From assembly GCA_018433775.1 (NCBI GenBank), contig JAHDQN010000037.1, positions 1 through 64,000 on the forward strand: 64,000 bases of DNA. The letters run 5' to 3'. Positions 8,121-16,399 of the stretch are shown piece after piece. The first letter of the stretch is position 1. Every line of letters begins with the position of its first letter. The notes under the pieces were generated by a model. That model was not told the DNA's origin and made no database searches. It was given only the letters and a program-made list of their open reading frames with translations. Position numbers and translations under genes: made by a program. Source of the stretch: Deltaproteobacteria bacterium. GTDB taxonomy: Bacteria; Desulfobacterota; Desulfomonilia; UBA1062.

Positions 8121-8669
8121 GTGAGCGAACCGAAGAAGATCTGGTACCGGCTGCGTGGAGCACTCATCGTCCCGTTTTATCTGTTTGCGCTCTTTTATAA
8201 CCAGGGAGAGGTCAGCAACCCCTGGATCGTCCACCCTGCGGGCACGGTTCTTTTCATGCTGGGCCTGGGGCTGCGCATCTGGGCACAGATGCATCTGCAC
8301 TACCGGCTCAAGACCCACAAGACGCTCACGCTCACCGGCCCCTACCTCTATGTGCGCAACCCCATCTATATCGGCAACACGCTCATACTCGTGGGCGTTA
8401 CGGTGCTCGCGGATCTGCTGTGGTTCGTGCCCGTCATGGTGATCGCCTGCGGATTTACCTATCACATGACCGTGCTCTACGAGGAGGGACACCTCACCAG
8501 GAAGTACGGGCAGGGCTATGTCGAATTTCTCGAAAAGATACCCCGGTGGCTCCCCCGTCTCCGTCCGGCACAGGACGCACCGGCCGCAAGCGCCAGGTCA
8601 TACTTCCTGCCGAGCGTGGTGGCGGAGCTGCATATCCTGCTCCTGCTCGTACCCCTGTTCTTCTCGTAG
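8121..8669 (+). CDS. isoprenylcysteine carboxyl methyltransferase / phospholipid methyltransferase family protein
   Basis: A 182-residue integral membrane protein with about four or five membrane segments. The ICMT signature region is clear: GPYLYVRNPIYIGN (about 74-87), then a later EE-x-x-L-x-x-KYG-x-x-Y-x-x-F block (about 121-135). Bacterial members methylate lipids or unknown substrates using SAM. There is no prenylated CaaX target system in bacteria, so the substrate here is open. It starts with GTG, preceded by GAGGAAAGTATC. No obvious operon partner. Confidence 0.83.
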   Translation: MSEPKKIWYRLRGALIVPFYLFALFYNQGEVSNPWIVHPAGTVLFMLGLGLRIWAQMHLHYRLKTHKTLTLTGPYLYVRNPIYIGNTLILVGVTVLADLLWFVPVMVIACGFTYHMTVLYEEGHLTRKYGQGYVEFLEKIPRWLPRLRPAQDAPAASARSYFLPSVVAELHILLLLVPLFFS

Positions 8670-8744
8670 CCGGGGCCCGGGTCTGCACGAGGCCCGTTCA
8701 GCCCAACGCTCTGCCGGTGATGAAATTCTCCCGTCATTTCCGGG

Positions 8745-8764
8745 TTATGGTCTTTTCACCATAA
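8745..8764. promoter_or_regulatory. 20-bp inverted repeat upstream of CoA-transferase operon
   Basis: TTATGGT (8745-8751), a 6-bp spacer, then ACCATAA (8758-8764), giving perfect 7-bp arms. It lies 172 bp before the CoA-transferase start, with an AT-rich promoter-like tract (8800-8860) between. Its ends (TTATG, 10 bp, CATAA) match those of the palindrome at 11197-11216. Confidence 0.4.
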
Positions 8765-8935
8765 TGTGGTTTGGCCTACTGTGGCAGTTTGGGGATAAAT
8801 ACCGCATAGACTGAAATAGATGTAAATCAATATAACAAATTCAATAACATAACAAAACAGAACAAGCCCTTTTCCCCATGGCATGGATTTCGCTTTGGTC
8901 TGTTGCGAAAAAACTGCATGAATTGGAGGGTATGT

Positions 8936-10027
8936 ATGGGAGTGTTCGACTACAGCAGGGAGGCGCTCGAAAATCTTAAGATAGACGACCCGGGCATTCT
9001 GGACAGGCTCGTGGATTTCGAGAACGCACGCGCGGTCCATCTGAACAAGAATCGATCAAAGAAGGACAAGAGGATATCGCTCAAGGAGGCAGTGGCCGAG
9101 TTTGTACAGGACGGTGACGTGGTTCTGGATACCGGGTTCGGCTACGTGAGAACCTGCATTCAGAGCCATTTCGAGATCATGCGGCAGGGGAAGAAAGATC
9201 TCCAGATGATCGGGGCACCCAACACCAACCAGAGCTACATGATCGTTACCGGCTCGGTGCGCTACTCCCACAATTCCTACACCGGGGCCGAGATGCGGGG
9301 CACGGACCGCAACTATACCCGACAGCTCAAGGCGGGAAAGGTCAGGATCCTCTCCGAGTGGAGCCACGGCGGGATCGCCCAGGGGCTCAAGGCGGCACAG
9401 CTTGGCTCTCCGGGGCTGCTGAGCAAGCAGATGCTCGGCTCGGACATCGTCAAGTATAATCCCTATCTCAAGGTGATCCAGAATCCGCTGAAAAAGGAAT
9501 CGGATCCGTCCCTGTTCATCCCGGCCCTGTACCCGGACGTCACCTTCATCCATGCGCAGGCCGCGGACAAATACGGAAACGCCTATATCTACGGTCCCAC
9601 TGTGAACGACCTCGCCGGGGCTGCAGCTTCCAGGAAGGTGGTTATCACCGCAGAGGAGATTGTCCCGGAGATGGATATCCGTTGCAACAAGAAGGGATCG
9701 ATCATCCCGTTTTTCTATGCGGACGCGGTAGTGGAGCTTCCCTATGGTGCCCTGCCAGGGAGCATGCCGGGGTACTATTACTGGCCCCGCCAGTGGTGGG
9801 AGAAGCTCATGCGGTTCTCGGCAATCAACGAAGAGAACATCGGAAAGTTCATCGACGAGTGGGTCTTCGGCACAAAAGACCAGATCGAATTCATCGAGAA
9901 GCTCGGCGGGGCGAAATGGATGATCGAGGCCAGGAGGCAGACCAAGGCCGCCGAGGGGGACAACGAGGACGTCGACTTCTCGTATCAGGAATACACCATC
10001 AACAATGATCCAGGAATTTTCTACTGA
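8936..10027 (+). CDS. family I CoA-transferase, subunit A (glutaconate CoA-transferase-like)
   Basis: A 363-residue alpha-type subunit. Moves CoA between an acyl-CoA and an acid together with the downstream beta subunit. Family features include ISLKEAVAEFVQDGDVVLDTGFG near residue 45, a conserved FIHAQAADKYGNAYIYG block (PDVTFIHAQ...YGN, typical of GctA/IpdA), and VVITAEEIV. The length is somewhat above GctA (about 320). The start at 8936 has GGAGGG 5 nt upstream; the in-frame ATG at 8918 and the earlier start at 8903 lack that. The substrate is not determined: aromatic, steroid-ring or dicarboxylate acids are all possible. Confidence 0.86.
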   Translation: MGVFDYSREALENLKIDDPGILDRLVDFENARAVHLNKNRSKKDKRISLKEAVAEFVQDGDVVLDTGFGYVRTCIQSHFEIMRQGKKDLQMIGAPNTNQSYMIVTGSVRYSHNSYTGAEMRGTDRNYTRQLKAGKVRILSEWSHGGIAQGLKAAQLGSPGLLSKQMLGSDIVKYNPYLKVIQNPLKKESDPSLFIPALYPDVTFIHAQAADKYGNAYIYGPTVNDLAGAAASRKVVITAEEIVPEMDIRCNKKGSIIPFFYADAVVELPYGALPGSMPGYYYWPRQWWEKLMRFSAINEENIGKFIDEWVFGTKDQIEFIEKLGGAKWMIEARRQTKAAEGDNEDVDFSYQEYTINNDPGIFY

Positions 10028-10059
10028 TGCCCGGTGATATAAAGAAGGAGGAACAAAAC

Positions 10060-10848
10060 ATGAAAAACGACGCCCCGGCAAATCCGCTTGAGATTCTGGC
10101 ATATATCATTTCCGCGCAGATCAAGGACCACACCATCGTGTACGTGGGCACCGGCCTGCCCATGGTGGCGGGGATCCTCGCCCGCAAGACCCATGCCCCC
10201 AACATCACCATGGTCTATGAATCCGGAGGCCAGGACCCCATCCAGGGAGGCATGCCCTGGTCGGTGGGGGGGCCCTTCACCTGGCGCAAGTCGCCTGTGG
10301 TCATGGAGATGGCATACTCGTTCGGCCAGTGTTACAACGGCTATGTTGACATCGCCTTTCTGGGATTCGCCCAGGTGGACAGGTACGGCAACGTCAACAC
10401 CCACATGATCGGCGACGACTTCCATCAGCCCAAGGCGAGGCTGACCGGGTCGGGCGGAAACAACGACCTCACCTCCCTGACCGAAAACATGGTGCTGGTG
10501 GGGTTGCAGACCCCCGAGAAGTTCCCGGAAAAGGTCGACTTCATCACCTCGGTGGGGCACTTGAGGGGCGGAAACACCCGCAAGGAGGCCGGGCTGCCCG
10601 GCAATGGGCCCGTAGCCGTCATATCCCAGTGCGGGGTGTTCGACTTCGAGCCAAAAACCAAGAAGATGCGGGTCAAGACACTGCACCCGGGGATGACCCT
10701 GGACATCGCCCAGATGTGCACGGGCTTCGAGCTTCTGAAACCCGAGGGGGAGATCCCGCTCACCCCCATGCCCACGCCCGACATCATCGAGATCCTCCGG
10801 AGAGAAGTGGACCCCAGAGGGGTGTTCACATCGCTGCCGTCGGCATAA
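10060..10848 (+). CDS. family I CoA-transferase, subunit B (glutaconate CoA-transferase-like)
   Basis: A 262-residue beta subunit, 32 bp downstream of subunit A. The catalytic glutamate is visible as E54 in MVYESGG, the position used for the glutamyl-CoA thioester in GctB. It is followed by the typical DIAFLGFAQVDRYGNVN segment and SVGHLRGG. The start at 10060 is set by AAGGAGG 8 nt upstream. Together the pair should be a functional heteromeric CoA-transferase in acid degradation or fermentation. No degradation genes adjoin, so the substrate stays open. A terminator hairpin follows at 10862. Confidence 0.88.
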   Translation: MKNDAPANPLEILAYIISAQIKDHTIVYVGTGLPMVAGILARKTHAPNITMVYESGGQDPIQGGMPWSVGGPFTWRKSPVVMEMAYSFGQCYNGYVDIAFLGFAQVDRYGNVNTHMIGDDFHQPKARLTGSGGNNDLTSLTENMVLVGLQTPEKFPEKVDFITSVGHLRGGNTRKEAGLPGNGPVAVISQCGVFDFEPKTKKMRVKTLHPGMTLDIAQMCTGFELLKPEGEIPLTPMPTPDIIEILRREVDPRGVFTSLPSA

Positions 10849-10861
10849 GTATCTCCCGGTT

Positions 10862-10891
10862 GAGGGTGCCCGGGCGGCGAAGAGCACCCTC
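10862..10891 (+). terminator. terminator-like hairpin after CoA-transferase operon
   Basis: Perfect 8-bp stem GAGGGTGC (10862-10869) / GCACCCTC (10884-10891) with a 14-nt loop, followed by GCATTTCGTTT. It sits 14 bp past the stop of subunit B. The T-tract is imperfect. Confidence 0.55.
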
Positions 10892-10903
10892 GCATTTCGT
10901 TTA

Positions 10904-11146
10904 TCAACATGCCTGTACGTGAGGCTTATTTCCTGTCATTACATCCTCCTGGCGATCACCGGAACCGAGGCTTCCAGTGCTTGTCATCCTGCCGGGCGAA
11001 AGGTCATGGACCTCATAGTTGATCTGCCGGGCAGCGTCCTTACCGTGCCAGTGCTCCACGCCCAGGTATAAGATGTGTCCGTGTAAGACTCGTCGCCCAT
11101 CGGGACTCTGCAAAGAGACCCCGATGATTCCTGAATAAAAGGGCAT
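10904..11146 (-). CDS. possible small hypothetical protein, 80 residues
   Basis: Open frame with a coding-like middle section (residues about 15-52, e.g. LYLGVEHWHGKDAARQ) and a less convincing tail. AGGA lies 3 nt before the ATG, which is too close to be persuasive. No family recognised. It would be divergent from the metal/cofactor ABC operon and share its regulatory region. It may be spurious or a decayed gene. Confidence 0.25.
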   Translation of the reverse strand: MPFYSGIIGVSLQSPDGRRVLHGHILYLGVEHWHGKDAARQINYEVHDLSPGRMTSTGSLGSGDRQEDVMTGNKPHVQAC

Positions 11147-11196
11147 GATTCCTATGATGAAGCTTCTCGCAAGAAAGGGTTACCAGACCGGCTAAT

Positions 11197-11216
11197 TTAT
11201 GTTATGAGTAACATAA
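11197..11216. promoter_or_regulatory. 20-bp palindromic operator candidate
   Basis: TTATGTTATGAGTAACATAA has perfect 8-bp arms around TGAG, 67 bp before the lipoprotein gene that opens the ABC/radical-SAM operon. Such AT-rich palindromes are typical of metal- or cofactor-sensing repressors (DtxR, NikR and Fur classes). Which one applies cannot be told. The rest of the 10892-11283 gap shows no riboswitch that I can recognise; in particular I found no B12 box. Confidence 0.5.
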
Positions 11217-11283
11217 TATAACTCTCTGTCCCCGGTCACCTGTCGCAGTCCGACCAATTTGCCGGGAAGACGAAAGGGATTTC

Positions 11284-12321
11284 ATGATCATATACAGATT
11301 CCGGATCAGGGCATTGGCGGCGCTTATCCTGCTGGCCGCCGGCAGCTGTCTCTGTGGATGCACCCGATCGGCGGATGTGCCGCAGGAGACGGTCCCCGTC
11401 GTGGACCAGCTGGGGAGAACCGTGGAGGTGCCCCGGCGGATCGATCGCATTGCAGCGCTGCACCATTTCGGAGGCAAGATTGTCTATGCACTCAGGCAGC
11501 AGGACAAGCTGGTGGACCAGTCGCTCTACTCGATGGAGGCGCTGGCCATGGAGAGGGTGGACGAACGATTCGCCGCCCTGCCGAAGCTGTTGGACGGCCG
11601 TGAGATCTCTGTCGAACAGATGGTGTCACTGAAACCCCAGATCGCGTTCGTCTATGCTTCCTTTGACCGGTCAGAGATGAAACAGTTGACGAATGCGGGC
11701 ATCAGCGTGGTCGCCGTCCGGGGGGAGACCTTCGAAGAGAGCTTCGAGGCGGTCAATCTGGTGGCCCGGGTGCTCGGTTGCCAGGATGCGGCGGATGCAT
11801 ACATACAAGACTGCACCGCCCTCCTGCGCCTTGTGGATCAGCGCCTGACAGACATCCCCCCAGGCGGGAAGGCAAGGGTGATGTTCGCCGGTCCCAAAAA
11901 CATCTATTCGGTCGCCACGGGCGAGATGCTCCAGACAGAGATTCTGGAACTGGCCGGAGCGGTGAATGTGGCTAAGGGGCTCAAGGGCTTCTGGACGGAT
12001 GTCTCCCCCGAACAGGTGGCCCTGTGGAATCCGGATGTAATCTTTATCGGCTCCAGCCTGCAGACCTACGGGATGGATGAGATGGTGAGAAATTCCCAGT
12101 TTGCCACGGTGGCTGCCATCAGGAACAACCGGGTGTACACATTCCCATCGAATATCGGCTGGTGGGACTACCCCGCGCCGCATTGTGTGCTCGGGGTGCT
12201 CTGGACGGCGAGGACCCTGTACCCCGAGCGGTTTGCCGATATCGATATGGTAAAGACGGCCGATGAATTCTACGCGAAGTATCTGGGACATTCGTTTACC
12301 TCCATGGGCGGTAAGCTGTAA
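11284..12321 (+). CDS. ABC transporter substrate-binding lipoprotein, FecB/BtuF family
   Basis: A 345-residue periplasmic binding lipoprotein. The lipobox LCGC puts the lipidated cysteine at C26. The body shows the class III binding-protein pattern: VVDQLGRTVEVPRRIDRIAAL, then LLDGREISVEQMVSLKPQIAFVY, and late ATVAAIRNNRVYTFP. Family members bind iron-siderophores, heme, cobalamin or other chelated metals. Near the C-terminus, NIGWWDYPAPH may contribute ligand-contacting aromatics. It is the first gene of a five-gene unit and lies downstream of a palindrome. The ligand is unknown; the radical SAM partner genes argue for a cofactor or complex organic ligand. Confidence 0.9.
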   Translation: MIIYRFRIRALAALILLAAGSCLCGCTRSADVPQETVPVVDQLGRTVEVPRRIDRIAALHHFGGKIVYALRQQDKLVDQSLYSMEALAMERVDERFAALPKLLDGREISVEQMVSLKPQIAFVYASFDRSEMKQLTNAGISVVAVRGETFEESFEAVNLVARVLGCQDAADAYIQDCTALLRLVDQRLTDIPPGGKARVMFAGPKNIYSVATGEMLQTEILELAGAVNVAKGLKGFWTDVSPEQVALWNPDVIFIGSSLQTYGMDEMVRNSQFATVAAIRNNRVYTFPSNIGWWDYPAPHCVLGVLWTARTLYPERFADIDMVKTADEFYAKYLGHSFTSMGGKL

Positions 12322-12412
12322 CGGGGAGACACGACATGACCCACCGGCATGCGGCTATGAGGGTGCACAGAAGACTTCTCCATCAGGCATGCACGGCCTG
12401 TAAGAGCACACC

Positions 12413-13441
12413 GTGAAGAAAAGAAGCTCGATCATTCTGGTGTTATTCTTTCTGTTCAGTCTATTCGTCTCCCTGTGTGCCGGTCGATTTCCCATCGGCA
12501 TCGAGGGTATTGCCAGGCTGGTGCTTGTCGGCCTCGGATTGGATGAAGCCTTCGGGACACCGCTTCATGAGGTGCAGCTCATCTTCTGGAACATCCGCTT
12601 GCCCAGGATCATCATGAGCTTTGCAGTGGGCTGCGGAATCTCCATTGCCGGGGCGGTCTTCCAGGCCCTGTTCCGCAACCCGCTTGCCGCTCCTGACATC
12701 CTGGGTGTGACCGCGGGCTCCTGTTTCGGTGCGGCTGCGGCAATCATGTTTTTTTCCGGCATGACCGCGGCCGTGCAATGCAGCTCGTTCGCGTTCGGGG
12801 TTGTCGCCGTTTCCCTGGCATATCTCCTGGCAACACGGAGTTGGGATACCTCTGCCGCTGTTCTGGTGATATCGGGCATCGTGGTCTCTGCATTTTTTCA
12901 GGCAGGGCTGTCCGTGCTCATGTATATCGCCAATCCTTATGACCAGCTCGCCCAGATCGTCTTCTGGATCATGGGCAGCTTTCACGCCTCATCCTGGGCA
13001 AAGGTCCAGACCACCCTGCCCATCGTCGTGGTGGGCTCGGTCCTCATCGGCGTGTTCAGCTGGCGCCTGAACATGATGACCCAGCACGAGGAGCAGGCCC
13101 TGTCCATGGGCATTGACGTGTTCCGGTGGCGGCTGTTCTATGTCGGCGTCAGCACGCTCATGGTGGCCTCTTCCGTGGCGTCGGTGGGCACCATCGCCTG
13201 GGTGGGACTCATCATGCCGCATATCGCCCGGTACCTGGCAGGGCCGGACCATAAGAGGCTGATCCCCGTGACGGCATTTTTAGGAGGTACGTTTCTGATG
13301 CTCATGGATACCATCGCCAGGTCGATTCTCGCGAACGAAATCCCCATCAGCATCATCACCTCGATCTTCGGCGCGCCGTTTCTCGGATATCTGGTAATGA
13401 AAAGAAGAGAAGCAGGAGTAAACGATGAGCTTGCACATTGA
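12413..13441 (+). CDS. FecCD-family ABC transporter permease
   Basis: A 342-residue inner-membrane permease with about ten membrane segments. It has the family hallmarks RLPRIIMSFAVGCGISIAGAVFQALFRNPLAAPDILGV and, near the C-terminus, VGTIAWVGLIMPHIARYLAGPDH. It imports metal chelates, heme or corrinoids delivered by the upstream lipoprotein. GTG start with only AAGAG upstream. Overlaps the ATPase gene by 17 bp. Confidence 0.92.
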   Translation: MKKRSSIILVLFFLFSLFVSLCAGRFPIGIEGIARLVLVGLGLDEAFGTPLHEVQLIFWNIRLPRIIMSFAVGCGISIAGAVFQALFRNPLAAPDILGVTAGSCFGAAAAIMFFSGMTAAVQCSSFAFGVVAVSLAYLLATRSWDTSAAVLVISGIVVSAFFQAGLSVLMYIANPYDQLAQIVFWIMGSFHASSWAKVQTTLPIVVVGSVLIGVFSWRLNMMTQHEEQALSMGIDVFRWRLFYVGVSTLMVASSVASVGTIAWVGLIMPHIARYLAGPDHKRLIPVTAFLGGTFLMLMDTIARSILANEIPISIITSIFGAPFLGYLVMKRREAGVNDELAH

Positions 13442-14282
13442 GAACATTCACGCAGGATACGGAAAGGCGAACGTGCTCGACGACGTGAGCCTGCAGGTGA
13501 ATCAGGGATGCATCTGCGCCCTCATGGGACGCAACGGCTCCGGCAAGACGACGCTCATGCGCTGCATCAACGCGGTCCTGAAGCCCGCTCGGGGCAGGGT
13601 GACGGCAATGGGGCAGGATATCACCCGTCTCTCGCGTCTGGAGATCGCCCGGCTTGTCAGCATCGTTCCCCAGAGCAGCGACACCGCATTTCCCTTCTCA
13701 TGCATGGAAATGATTCTCATGAGTTGCGCAAACCGTATCAAGGCATGGTCGGCACCGTCGAGCCGGGAACATGCCAGGGTCCGGCTCATATTGGAGGAGC
13801 TGGAGATCGGGCATCTGGCCGACAGGCCGTTCAACCATCTCTCAGGCGGTGAGAAACAACTGGTGATGCTTGCACGTGCCCTGTTCCAGGACACTCCCTT
13901 CATGCTGCTGGATGAACCGAATGCGCACCTGGATTTCGCCCACCAGCACACGATCATGGAGCTCATGCGGGGAGTGGTGAAGAAGCGGGGGGTAACGGTT
14001 CTGATCACCCTCCATGACCCCAACCTCGTGCTGTATTACTGCGACCGTGTCGCCATGATGAAAATGGGACGCATCGTGACCGAGGGGCCGACCGAGGACG
14101 TCATGAACGACCGGGTTCTCCGGGAGGTCCTGGGGAACGGCATTCAGATGGAGGTCACCAGGAAAGGCCGGCGGGTGGTCACGCCCATGGGCCGGGTGAC
14201 AAAGAATATTTCGTTGCTGCCGGATACAGACGAGGAGAGTGAGCCATGCGATGTGCGTACTGCGAATGGAACTGTGAGCTAG
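13425..14282 (+). CDS. FecE/BtuD-type ABC transporter ATPase
   Basis: A 285-residue ATPase with Walker A GRNGSGKT (about 35-42), Q-loop VPQSSD (Q82), signature LSGGEKQ (about 138-144), and Walker B FMLLDEPNAHLD (about 158-169). The C-terminal 40 residues extend beyond the core and overlap the radical SAM gene by 37 bp, so translation of the two is likely coupled. Powers import by the FecCD-type permease. Confidence 0.93.
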   Translation: MSLHIENIHAGYGKANVLDDVSLQVNQGCICALMGRNGSGKTTLMRCINAVLKPARGRVTAMGQDITRLSRLEIARLVSIVPQSSDTAFPFSCMEMILMSCANRIKAWSAPSSREHARVRLILEELEIGHLADRPFNHLSGGEKQLVMLARALFQDTPFMLLDEPNAHLDFAHQHTIMELMRGVVKKRGVTVLITLHDPNLVLYYCDRVAMMKMGRIVTEGPTEDVMNDRVLREVLGNGIQMEVTRKGRRVVTPMGRVTKNISLLPDTDEESEPCDVRTANGTVS

Positions 14283-15268
14283 ATGAATCGAAGTTCGGTG
14301 TATGCCGGATGTACTATGCACAGGACGGGCGGATAAAGGAACGTTTTCCCCACCGGTGGAGTTCCTGCTCGGTGTCGAGAATCGAGTCGCTGCCGTTCTA
14401 TCACGTCTGGCCGGGCAGCCGCTCGATGACCATCGGAACCTTTGGCTGCAACTTCATGTGCCGATACTGCTCCAACGGATTCATTGCGCGTCAGGACCCG
14501 GTCGAGTGGAAAGGCCGCATGTTCGATCTGAATCCGGACGAGATGATCAGGATGGCTCATAAGCTCAGGTGTCACAATATCGTCTTCAATGTGAACGAGC
14601 CCACTGTGTCCATGCCGAGCCTCATGGAATTGCACGAACATGCCCGCAAAGCGGATATGCCCATGGGATGCTTCACCAACGGATACACCACCCGGGAGGC
14701 CGCCGATGAGCTGGCTCGCGTGTTCTCGTTTGTCAATGTGGGGCTCAAAGGCTTTTCCGATGAGTTCTACCGCGAGTACATCGGCATTCGCAGTATCGAA
14801 CCCATCCTGAGAAACGTGGAGACCTTTGCCAGGGCGTGTCATGTGGAGGTCATCACCCCGGTTATCCAGGGCGCCAACGACCATGAGATCGACGACATTG
14901 CTCGCTTCCTGGCCGATATCGATCCGGAGATTCCGTGGCATGTCTTCCGGCTTCTGCCGGAGCATGAGATGAAGGGCAGCAGTTACCCCAGTATCGAGGG
15001 AATCAACCGGTTGCTCCACTATGCCCGAACCAGGCTGAAGTATGTGTACTTTCATAATTTCGTGGGTTCCGATTGGGTCAACACCATCTGCCCAAAATGC
15101 GGGATGCACGTAATCGAACGCTTCAGCCTGGGATGCGGCGGCGATCGCCTCGACGCCTTTCACTGCACGGACAACCGATGTCCTTGCTGTGGACAGGAAA
15201 TCAGAATACTGGGTGAAAGACTCGCGTGGAAGAGGGAGAACAGGGGGGTTGCGCAGTGGCACAGGTGA
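14246..15268 (+). CDS. radical SAM enzyme, AmmeMemoRadiSam/PflA-like
   Basis: A 340-residue radical SAM protein. An N-terminal Cys region (C3, C6, C10, C20) precedes PGSRSMTIGTFGCNF and the cluster-binding CX3CX2C (C68, C72, C75). That order resembles the radical SAM member of the AmmeMemoRadiSam group and PFL-activating-enzyme-like proteins. The C-terminus carries two further Cys pairs (CPKCG at about 280 and CPCCG near 315), probably a zinc ribbon. No AMMECR1 or Memo gene is adjacent. It overlaps both the ABC ATPase upstream and the unknown gene downstream, an intimate link between transport and radical chemistry that suggests processing of the imported ligand. The reaction is unknown. Confidence 0.87.
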   Translation: MRCAYCEWNCELDESKFGVCRMYYAQDGRIKERFPHRWSSCSVSRIESLPFYHVWPGSRSMTIGTFGCNFMCRYCSNGFIARQDPVEWKGRMFDLNPDEMIRMAHKLRCHNIVFNVNEPTVSMPSLMELHEHARKADMPMGCFTNGYTTREAADELARVFSFVNVGLKGFSDEFYREYIGIRSIEPILRNVETFARACHVEVITPVIQGANDHEIDDIARFLADIDPEIPWHVFRLLPEHEMKGSSYPSIEGINRLLHYARTRLKYVYFHNFVGSDWVNTICPKCGMHVIERFSLGCGGDRLDAFHCTDNRCPCCGQEIRILGERLAWKRENRGVAQWHR

Positions 15269-16392
15269 TTGTGGATGCACGGCAGTGGCAGAACATGTTC
15301 GATCTGAGAACCGGGCGCAAGCTCGAGATAGAAAACCCCACGAACCGGATGGTGCGGGATGTGCTCCACCGGCATCCCTACCCGGGGGATACCAGTTACC
15401 GGAGCAACCGATGGGTAAGTGAGGTGGCGCTTGATCTCATTCGGATTTACCAGCCGCGGCTCGTCTGTTTGAGCTATGCCCAACAGTATTTTACCAGCCG
15501 GTTTTCATACCTGTCGCCGCTCGAATATGAAGACCTTCTGGACCAGGTCTTCCGGGAGATAGAGGATTTTATCGAAATATCAGGCTACACCCCGGTGATC
15601 GTGGGTACCGGGGATATGACCGAGCTCGTGAGCGATATCGACCTGAGCAGGACAGACGGCCTCTGCCTGTCAAGCGCATGGTCGGCCCGCTATGCAGGAC
15701 TCAGCGAACCCAGCGAAAGGGACCTGATTCAGGTGAGATCGCACCCGGGAATCGAGCGTGTCGTCAGCAGGGAAGAATGGGTGGATCTGTTCGCCGGCAT
15801 CCCCTATGAACGGGATCGTACGCCTGATTATCTGCTGGTCGCCAGGCCGGGACGGGCTTTCAGAACCGTAGTGACCCCGATTCGCCGGGCTGTGCGGATT
15901 CCGGGAGAGAGCTCCGCTGTCCCGGTAGTCACGGACCTGGGAACGGTCGATGACATTATTGGGCTCAAGACCCTCATAGAGCAGAACCTGGAAGCTACCG
16001 ACATCGCCCTGATCGTGGTCGAGGGTGTGGGATTACGGAATTTTCCTCGGCCCAACCAAGCATGCAGCAACGGCAGGGGCTGGTTCTATTACGAACCAGG
16101 GGAAACCCAGTACCTGACGATAACCACAGGGTCACACCAGGTCTTTGCCTACCCTGCCGGGTTCCTGGATCTGTACGACGATGAGGAGTACCCGTTTTCC
16201 GGTTTTCTTCGGGAGGTGCCCGGTCACACCCTGGGAGGTGAGTTCGATGGCAGGAGCATTGCCGTGGGAAACCGGAGCATGTACACCCACATGGTCTACG
16301 GTGCGGATATCTGTGTAGAATGTTTTGCCCGCAACCTCTATAACCAGGGGAGCATGGCCGTCATCCATCGGGAAAAAGAAGGCTGGAGGTGA
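15256..16392 (+). CDS. protein of unknown family coupled to radical SAM/ABC operon
   Basis: About 378 residues from the GTG at 15256, which follows a G-rich stretch by 7 nt. A GTG at 15226 is possible but lacks a site. No signal peptide or membrane segment, so it is cytoplasmic. I do not recognise the family. Features: an N-terminal MAQVIVDARQWQNMFDLRTG, a middle VVTDLGTVDDIIGLKTLI, then VEGVGLRNFPRPNQ, an aromatic-rich GWFYYEPGETQYLTI, and a C-terminal part with CVECFARNLYNQG (a Cys pair). It overlaps the radical SAM gene by 13 bp and ends the operon. A substrate-binding or partner enzyme for the radical SAM step is a guess. Confidence 0.8.
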   Translation: MAQVIVDARQWQNMFDLRTGRKLEIENPTNRMVRDVLHRHPYPGDTSYRSNRWVSEVALDLIRIYQPRLVCLSYAQQYFTSRFSYLSPLEYEDLLDQVFREIEDFIEISGYTPVIVGTGDMTELVSDIDLSRTDGLCLSSAWSARYAGLSEPSERDLIQVRSHPGIERVVSREEWVDLFAGIPYERDRTPDYLLVARPGRAFRTVVTPIRRAVRIPGESSAVPVVTDLGTVDDIIGLKTLIEQNLEATDIALIVVEGVGLRNFPRPNQACSNGRGWFYYEPGETQYLTITTGSHQVFAYPAGFLDLYDDEEYPFSGFLREVPGHTLGGEFDGRSIAVGNRSMYTHMVYGADICVECFARNLYNQGSMAVIHREKEGWR

Positions 16393-16399
16393 GGTTTGC

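Noticed and set aside
10892-11283. Cobalamin riboswitch ahead of the BtuF/FecB-type operon
   Set aside because: I looked for the B12 box and did not find it; only the palindrome at 11197-11216 stands out.
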